Source: Rhizobium sp. LC145
GTDB taxonomy: Bacteria > Pseudomonadota > Alphaproteobacteria > Rhizobiales > Rhizobiaceae
Assembly: GCF_001005825.1 (NCBI RefSeq)
Contig: NZ_LBHV01000016.1
Coordinates: forward strand, 1 to 64,000
Length of the DNA: 64,000 bases
Direction: 5' to 3'
The position numbers and the translations under genes were made by a program. The notes beneath the pieces were generated by a model. The model did no database searches. It worked only from the letters and a program-made list of their open reading frames with translations, and was not told the origin of the DNA. Each line of letters starts with the position of its first letter. The first letter of the stretch is position 1. Shown here in pieces: positions 58,651 through 64,000 of the stretch.

Positions 58651-60498
58651 TCAGCTTCTGCCGAACAGGCGCTCGATATCGGCGAGCTTGAGTTCGATAT
58701 AGGTCGGGCGGCCGTGATTGCAGGTGCCGGAGCCGGGCGTCGCTTCCATTTCGCGCAACAGCGCATTCATCTCCTCCGGCTTCAACCGCCGGCCAGAACG
58801 CACCGAGCCATGGCAAGCCATGGTGGCTGCGACATGTTCGAGCTTGCTTTTCAGCCCGCCCGCCGTGTTCCATTCCGCGATCTCGTCGGCAAGGTCGCGG
58901 ACGAGGGAAGCCGCATCCACCTCGCCGAGCATGGCCGGCGTTTCGCGCACGGCGACCGCGCCGGGGCCGAAGCGCTCGATCGAAAGCCCGAAGCGGTCGA
59001 GTTCGGCCGCATGCGCCATCAGCCGGTCGCAATCCTCTTCCGGCAGATCGATGATTTCCGGGATCAGCAGCACCTGGCTCGCCAGCCGCTTGGCGTCGAG
59101 CGCCTTGCGCATCGCCTCGAAAACCAGTCGCTCGTGAGCGGCATGCTGATCGACGATCACCAGCCCGTCCTCGGTCTGGGCGACGATATAGTTTTCGTGG
59201 ATCTGCGCCCGTGGAGCACCCAGCCGGTAGCGTGCTGCATCGGGCGCTGCGGCTGCCTGAGCGACGCTTTGCTCGGGCGGAATATCGGCGCGTGCGGTGG
59301 GCATTGTCAGGATATCGAAATTCGCCTGCGCCCGTTCCTCGAACCGCGTGGCCGGGTGAAATTCCGGCTGTCCCCAATCCTGCGGCTGGTAGCCATCGGG
59401 CCGGTAGGGCGATGCGGCAGGCGTCCAGGGCGCTCTCGGCGCGGGGGCCTGCGGCGAAAAACCGGGGCGGAAGGCGCGCATCATGCCGGCCGTGCCGGTC
59501 GTGGCGGCCCGGTCTCCTTCCCGCGCCATGGCCTCGCGGATCGCCCCGACAATCAGCCCGCGCACGAGCCCCGGATCGCGGAAGCGCACGTCGGCCTTGG
59601 CCGGATGCACGTTGACGTCCACCAGCGCCGGATCGAGGGTGAGCGACAGCACCGCGATGGGATAGCGCCCGGAGGGAATGCTTTCCGCATAAGCTCCGCG
59701 AATGGCGGAAAGGATCAGCTTGTCCTGCACCGGACGGCCGTTGACGAAGGCATATTGATGCGCCGAATTGCCCCGGTTGAAGGTCGGCACGCCGGCAAAT
59801 CCGGTAAGCGCCACGTCTTCCCGCATCGCATCGATCTCGACCGCATTGTCCTTGAACTCGGCGCCCAGAACCTGCGCCATGCGGGCGAGATGGTCGTCTC
59901 CGGTCGAGGGGAATTCCAGCGTGGAACGGTCGGAGCCCGAAAGCACGAAGCGGACTTTCGGGAAGGCGATCGCCATACGCTTCACCACTTCGGTGATGGC
60001 GCCCGCCTCCGCCTTTTCCGTTTTCAGGAATTTCAGCCGGGCCGGGGTGGCGAAGAAAATGTCGCGCACCTCCACCACCGTGCCGGGATTTGCCGGCGCG
60101 GGCCTCACGCCGGTCGTCTTGCCGCCGACGACCGAAACCTGCGCGCCTTCCGCATCTCCCGCCCGGCGGCTGGTGATCGAGAGCTTGGCGACCGAGCCGA
60201 TCGAAGGCAGCGCCTCGCCACGGAAGCCGAGGGTCCTGATATCGTCGAGAGTTTCCGAAATCTTCGAGGTGCAATGCCGTCTGATGGCAAGGTCGAGGTC
60301 GGCGGCATCCATGCCGGAACCGTTGTCGGTAATGCGCATGAGGCTCTTGCCTCCTGCGGCGGTGGCGATCTCGATCCGCGTCGCGCCGGCATCGATGGCG
60401 TTTTCGACCAGCTCCTTGGCGGCGCTGGCCGGCCGTTCGATGACCTCTCCGGCGGCGATCTGGTTGATGAGGGTTTCTGGCAGTTGTTTTACGGACAT
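58651..60498 (-). CDS. mutL: DNA mismatch repair protein MutL
   Basis: MutL couples mismatch recognition by MutS to strand incision. The 615-residue protein has the GHKL ATPase domain at about 1-330 (INQIAAGEVIERPASAAKEL, NAIDAGATRIEI, DNGSGMDAADL, TLGFRGEALPSIGSVAKL). A Pro/Ala-rich linker (about 330-430) is followed by the C-terminal dimerisation domain (GLVIVDQHAAHERLVFEAM, ACHGSVRSGRRLKPEEM, CNHGRPTYIEL). The endonuclease motif DQHA(x)2E(x)4E is present as DQHAAHERLVFE, so it is a MutL with nicking potential. Confidence 0.96.
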   Translation of the reverse strand: MSVKQLPETLINQIAAGEVIERPASAAKELVENAIDAGATRIEIATAAGGKSLMRITDNGSGMDAADLDLAIRRHCTSKISETLDDIRTLGFRGEALPSIGSVAKLSITSRRAGDAEGAQVSVVGGKTTGVRPAPANPGTVVEVRDIFFATPARLKFLKTEKAEAGAITEVVKRMAIAFPKVRFVLSGSDRSTLEFPSTGDDHLARMAQVLGAEFKDNAVEIDAMREDVALTGFAGVPTFNRGNSAHQYAFVNGRPVQDKLILSAIRGAYAESIPSGRYPIAVLSLTLDPALVDVNVHPAKADVRFRDPGLVRGLIVGAIREAMAREGDRAATTGTAGMMRAFRPGFSPQAPAPRAPWTPAASPYRPDGYQPQDWGQPEFHPATRFEERAQANFDILTMPTARADIPPEQSVAQAAAAPDAARYRLGAPRAQIHENYIVAQTEDGLVIVDQHAAHERLVFEAMRKALDAKRLASQVLLIPEIIDLPEEDCDRLMAHAAELDRFGLSIERFGPGAVAVRETPAMLGEVDAASLVRDLADEIAEWNTAGGLKSKLEHVAATMACHGSVRSGRRLKPEEMNALLREMEATPGSGTCNHGRPTYIELKLADIERLFGRS

Positions 60499-60837
60499 GC
60501 CGCATTTTCCCGGATTCGGCGGAGGATGGGAAGGGCCGCTCCTTCATTCCTCTCGTGGCTCCCCATTAATCCCGCCTTAAGATAAAGCCTCTAATTAGTT
60601 CAGGGATTGAAATATCGAAGAAATTTGGGAGAACCCTCCACTCTCCTTTCATGACCGATGTGGCGGCCGGCTGGACGCCGCCACGAACGGATCGGTCAGC
60701 CGGTTGCCACCAGGCCGGTCCCCAGCATGTCCCACACGACCCCGAAGGTAGCGAATGAAATGCCGAGAGGTATCGATCGGCAGGTGAACAGCCGTGTCCT
60801 GAATAGGGTTCGAAATAGCATACGGGGAGTCCGTCCG
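60499..60837. other. 339-bp divergent region between mutL and the PAS-REC gene
   Basis: It is AT-richer near 60570-60650 (TAATTAGTTCAGGG, AAATATCGAAGAAA), where the divergent promoters probably lie, though I do not recognise clear -35/-10 pairs. From 60658 an open frame joins the downstream gene but lacks a ribosome site; I take this part as leader. No RNA gene or repeat was seen. Confidence 0.4.
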
Positions 60838-62502
60838 ATGGATGATTTGGCGTCCGGCGACGCGAACATTCAGACTGCGATGCTGGAGGCGATCTCCGAG
60901 GCGATCTCGGGCGCCGTGCTTGTCTACGACAGGAACGATCTGATCGTTTTCGCCAGCCAGCAACTTCTCGGACTTCTGCCCGTTTCCAGAAAATTCCTCG
61001 CTCCCGGCACGCGGCTGCGCGATTTTCTCGGCGCAGTTTATGATGGCGGAGGACGCTTATCGAGCGACGGTCATGGCTCCCGCCGGATGATGAGCCGGGA
61101 GGATTGGATCGCCAAGCAGATCGCCACCCTCTGGAAGGAGCGTGCCGAGGCCGTGGAGCAGCGGGGCACCGATCGCTGGGTGAGCTATAGCAGGCGCCGG
61201 CTTCCCTCCGGCTACGGCATCTGCGTCGTCAGGGACGTTTCCGAACATAAGAAGCGCGAGGAACAGTGGCGGGCCGATCTCGACCGCGTGCAGATTACCG
61301 AGGAAATCCTCGATAATCTCCCCTTTCCCCTCTGCGTGCAGGACCACACTTTCCACTACGTCGCCGTCAACAAGGCGATCTGCCGCTCCTTCGATCGTCC
61401 GGCGGATGCCATTCTCGGCAGAACGATCCAGGAAATCCATCCCGACGCATTCGCCGAGCGCCTGGACGGCGTGAACCGGCAGGTTCTCGAAACCGGCAAT
61501 CCCTCCACGATGCTTGAAGGCGTCATCCATGCGGACGGGACGGAATCGGTCATCGTCGTTCGCAAGTTCCGCATCGGAAAACCCGGCCGCTACCATGTCG
61601 TCAGCGTGCTGGAGGATGTGACCGCCCTCGACAATCTCGATCCGCAGACGCAAGGCGTCACCTCGTGGCCGGACGGAGTGGGGCCGATCTCCTCCGGCAT
61701 AGGCGGGGTTGAACGGCAGGATGGAAACGCCGCAGACATCGTGCTCGAAGGGGCGGACGGTCGCCGCGTTCTCGTCGTTACCTCCGCCAGCACCACGGAA
61801 GCCGCGGCGCTCGAGACGCTTGCGGGCCTTGGCCTAGATACTTCTTCCGTGACGAGCCCCGAAGAGCTCGACCTGTTCCTTCGCATGGCGCATGAGGCGG
61901 CGATCGACATAGACCTCGTCATTGCCGATGCCGAGATGGATGTCCGTTGCCTGGGGCTTGCGGATCAGTACGGCATACCGGTTCTGGTGCTCGACGGCCG
62001 CTCTGCGGCGGATGATCTGGCCGCCTCGGTGCTGCGAAAGCTGCGGGATGAAACCGCCGCGGACGATATCGATTGGCAGGTCTGCGCCATGCCGGTGGTC
62101 TACGAGGGGATCGACGTCCTCGTCGCAGAGGACAACGAGGTCAACCAGATCGTCTTCTCGCAAATCCTCGAGGGCTTGGGCTATCGCTACGTCCTTGCCG
62201 CCGATGGCGAGGCCGCGGTCCGCCTCTGGCAGGAGCACAGGCCCCGCGTCGTGCTCATGGACATTACTCTGCCAAAGCGTAACGGTTTCGAGGCGGCGCG
62301 GGAAATCCGCGCGCTTGAAGGCGGTCTTCCGGCAACGCCGATCATCGGCGTTCTCCCCCAGGCTTTCGATCGGGATCGCGAGGCCTGCCTTGCTGCCGGC
62401 ATGGACGGCGTGATCCTGAAGCCGATCAGCCCCGAGGCGCTGGAGGCGGTTTTCCAGACGCATCTGAACGGCGAGATGCGAAAGCTTCAAACCCACTTGT
62501 AG
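60838..62502 (+). CDS. PAS-PAS-REC-REC signalling protein without histidine kinase domain
   Basis: A 554-residue protein. PAS 1 is at about 15-120 (GAVLVYDRNDLIVFASQQLL). PAS 2 is at about 145-255 (ILDNLPFPLCVQDHTFHYVA). A degenerate receiver-like region is at about 305-410 (RRVLVVTSASTTEAAALETL, no clear acceptor Asp triad). A full receiver is at about 423-540 (DVLVAEDNEVNQ; phospho-acceptor Asp475 in LMDITLPKRNG; Lys528 in ILKPISPEA). No HisKA or HATPase block lies between, so it needs a separate kinase. ATG 60838 has GGGGAG nine bases upstream. A GGDEF/EAL gene follows. Confidence 0.85.
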   Translation: MDDLASGDANIQTAMLEAISEAISGAVLVYDRNDLIVFASQQLLGLLPVSRKFLAPGTRLRDFLGAVYDGGGRLSSDGHGSRRMMSREDWIAKQIATLWKERAEAVEQRGTDRWVSYSRRRLPSGYGICVVRDVSEHKKREEQWRADLDRVQITEEILDNLPFPLCVQDHTFHYVAVNKAICRSFDRPADAILGRTIQEIHPDAFAERLDGVNRQVLETGNPSTMLEGVIHADGTESVIVVRKFRIGKPGRYHVVSVLEDVTALDNLDPQTQGVTSWPDGVGPISSGIGGVERQDGNAADIVLEGADGRRVLVVTSASTTEAAALETLAGLGLDTSSVTSPEELDLFLRMAHEAAIDIDLVIADAEMDVRCLGLADQYGIPVLVLDGRSAADDLAASVLRKLRDETAADDIDWQVCAMPVVYEGIDVLVAEDNEVNQIVFSQILEGLGYRYVLAADGEAAVRLWQEHRPRVVLMDITLPKRNGFEAAREIRALEGGLPATPIIGVLPQAFDRDREACLAAGMDGVILKPISPEALEAVFQTHLNGEMRKLQTHL

Positions 62503-62607
62503 GTGCGGCGACTGTCGGCGATTTGCGGTCTGGTTACGAATGCGCGAATCCGTCAGGGCTATGAATTTTTTAATCTTTCTCTCGCATCCTTGCCCGAATT
62601 AGGGAGC

Positions 62608-63978
62608 ATGGCGGAATTGGGTATGAAGTCGGCGAGCAATCCATTGCCGCAGGTCAGTCAGAATGAGCTGCAGGCGATGGCCTACAGCGACCCGCTGACG
62701 GGCCTCGGCAACCGGTACCGCCTGCGCGACAAGGTGCGCCTGCTTGCGGCCGAACGGGCCGACGACCCCGCGCCTTTCACCATCTGCATCGCCAATCTCG
62801 ACGGGTTCAAGCCGATCAACGATCTCTTCGGGGCCGAGGCCGGCGACGAGATCCTCTGCCAGGTCGCCCACCGCCTGAAGGCCTGCATGCCGGACGGCGC
62901 CACCGTGACCCGCCACGACGGCGACGAATTCGCCTTCGTCCTGCCGCTCGTCTTCGAGCGCACGGGTGCCGAGCGCATAGGCCAGATGATGAAGGATGTC
63001 CTCTCCGCTCCCTACGATCTCGGTGATCGCAACGTCCGGCTCTCCGCCTCCTTCGGCTTCTCCATCTATCCTTTCGCGGGCGCGGATTTCGAGGAACTGC
63101 TGAAAAGCGCCGAAACCGCGCTCTATCGCTCCAAGCGCCGCGGCCGGGGCCAGATCACCGTCTATTCCCGCGAGATCGCGCAGGAGATGAAGCGTGCGAC
63201 GCAACTCGAACAGGCGCTCCGCACGGCGGTTATCGCCGATGCCGTCGAGGCGCATTTCCAGCCGATCGTGCGCCTTCGCGATGGCGGAGTGGTGGGATTC
63301 GAGGCGCTGGCCCGCTGGATTGATCCCGATCTCGGCTTCGTCTCGCCCGGCGTCTTCGTGCCGCTTGCCGAGGAACGCGGCTTCATCGACGCGCTTTCCG
63401 AAACCTTGCTGCGCAAGGCCGCCGAGGCCGCGCTGTCCTGGCCGCGTGAACTCTTCCTGTCCTTCAATCTCTCCTCCGCCCAACTCATGGATACGGGAAC
63501 GACGGAAGCGATCCTCGCCACGCTCGGCCGGGTCGGCCTCGATCCCGCGCGATTGGAGCTGGAGATCACCGAGACGGCCGTGATGACGTCTGCCGATACC
63601 GCGCATCGGATCATCACCGATCTGCGCAGGGCGGGCGTGCGCATCGCCCTCGACGATTTCGGAACGGGCCAGTCGAGCCTCGGGCGGCTCAGGGATTTCA
63701 CCTTCGACAAGGTCAAGATCGACCGCGCCTTCGTCTCTCGCATCACCACCGACCGAGCTTCCGAGCATATCGTCAAGGCGATCGTCGCCATGTGCGAGGG
63801 GCTTGATCTGGAAGTGGTGGCCGAGGGCATCGAACAGAAGGGCGATGCGGAAAAGCTCAAGGCGCTCGGCTGCGGCATGGGGCAGGGCTACTATTACGGT
63901 AAGCCGGCCGAGGGCGCCGCCACGCTGCGCTATCTCCACGATCACTACCGCGACGTGGTCTTCGGCGAGCGTGTCTGA
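62608..63978 (+). CDS. GGDEF-EAL cyclic-di-GMP turnover protein
   Basis: A 456-residue two-domain protein. The GGDEF domain (about 20-195) has YSDPLTGLGNRYRLRDKV and the active loop RHDGDEFAF at residue 104, with Asp in place of the first Gly; no RxxD inhibitory site lies before it. The EAL domain (about 205-455) has EAL at 232-234 (FEALARW), FNLSSAQLMD, LEITETAV, ALDDFGTGQSSL, DKVKIDRAFV and VAEGIEQKGD, with GYYYGKP at the end. The phosphodiesterase residues look complete; cyclase activity is less sure. No membrane segment. ATG 62608 is preferred; the frame runs on to GTG 62503 through AT-rich, non-coding-looking sequence. The gene is downstream of the PAS-REC protein. Confidence 0.88.
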   Translation: MAELGMKSASNPLPQVSQNELQAMAYSDPLTGLGNRYRLRDKVRLLAAERADDPAPFTICIANLDGFKPINDLFGAEAGDEILCQVAHRLKACMPDGATVTRHDGDEFAFVLPLVFERTGAERIGQMMKDVLSAPYDLGDRNVRLSASFGFSIYPFAGADFEELLKSAETALYRSKRRGRGQITVYSREIAQEMKRATQLEQALRTAVIADAVEAHFQPIVRLRDGGVVGFEALARWIDPDLGFVSPGVFVPLAEERGFIDALSETLLRKAAEAALSWPRELFLSFNLSSAQLMDTGTTEAILATLGRVGLDPARLELEITETAVMTSADTAHRIITDLRRAGVRIALDDFGTGQSSLGRLRDFTFDKVKIDRAFVSRITTDRASEHIVKAIVAMCEGLDLEVVAEGIEQKGDAEKLKALGCGMGQGYYYGKPAEGAATLRYLHDHYRDVVFGERV

Positions 63979-64000
63979 CGCAAGACGGCTATCCTTTTTC

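Noticed and set aside
57293..60547. An open frame of 1084 codons on the minus strand across lpxK, DUF2093 and mutL
   Set aside because: It is a second frame of mutL joined to antisense lpxK; the recognisable proteins lie in other frames.
60658..60837. A 60-residue N-terminal extension of the PAS-PAS-REC-REC protein
   Set aside because: No ribosome site precedes 60658, the extension is Arg/Pro-rich without a domain, and ATG 60838 has GGGGAG at good spacing.

Overview
The window reads as ordinary chromosome of an alphaproteobacterium of the Rhizobiales, most likely Rhizobiaceae (Rhizobium/Agrobacterium relatives). The reasons are the hisS-hisZ-hisG locus with short-form HisG, a CIRCE-controlled groES-groEL pair, the pmbA / inositol-phosphatase-like / DUF4170 / waaA / HAD / lpxK / DUF2093 / mutL order, a DUF1127 protein, a plant-type glutamate-cysteine ligase, rhizobial-style intergenic palindromes, and high GC with long antisense open frames. 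The genus cannot be fixed from sequence reading alone. No phage, IS element, CRISPR array, plasmid origin or defence island was seen, and I found no clearly new multi-gene system. What stands out is small scale: two broken genes, one duplicated gene tail, several operator-like dyads and two proteins with long basic low-complexity extensions.

Layout. 1-5.2 kb: tail of a coiled-coil protein (possibly a glycosyltransferase), a TSUP exporter, tRNA-Gln(CTG), a translationally coupled ppx/gppA-rlmE pair and a DHA2-type MFS exporter. 5.3-12 kb: exported metallo-beta-lactamase-fold protein, guaB followed by a MAPEG protein, a Tat-type dienelactone hydrolase, a LysR regulator, DUF1127 and DUF937 proteins. 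12-16.5 kb: minus-strand run pit-rsmE-gshA, and a Nudix hydrolase. 16.7-21.5 kb: FadR-type GntR regulator divergent from the glycolate oxidase operon glcDEF, with a candidate operator between them. 21.5-26.3 kb: rhizobial palindromic repeat, two adjacent L,D-transpeptidases, 3-methyladenine glycosylase, HAD hydrolase, a putative metal-related exported pair (DUF305 plus a His/Cys-rich protein), and a toxin-antitoxin locus whose toxin is frameshifted.

26.4-34.4 kb: hisS, hisZ and hisG, DoxX, an exported protein of unknown function, LysR, a PAT-type acetyltransferase and a coupled but degenerate MFS gene. 34.3-41.4 kb: groESL under CIRCE, a rhodanese-ChrB fusion with the chromate transporter ChrA, a TIGR01459-type HAD phosphatase, ribF, and an intact ParE-type toxin-antitoxin pair. 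41.6-49.3 kb: ileS, a lipoprotein, tadA, a RluB-type pseudouridine synthase with a very long RG/FGDKP-rich tail, rsmD and a patatin. 49.3-52.4 kb: KefF-like flavoprotein, TetR regulator and KefB/C-type antiporter. 52.5-60.5 kb: pmbA, inositol-phosphatase-like gene, DUF4170, waaA, HAD, lpxK, DUF2093 and mutL. 60.5-64 kb: a PAS-PAS-REC-REC protein without a kinase domain and a GGDEF/EAL protein.

Functional links: waaA and lpxK build the lipid A-Kdo core of LPS; glcDEF oxidises glycolate under probable GntR control; hisZ and hisG together form ATP phosphoribosyltransferase; groES/groEL form the chaperonin; the ChrB-like protein and ChrA form a chromate module; the final two genes are probably a sensory input and a cyclic-di-GMP output. 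Coordinates assume the start codons argued in each entry.
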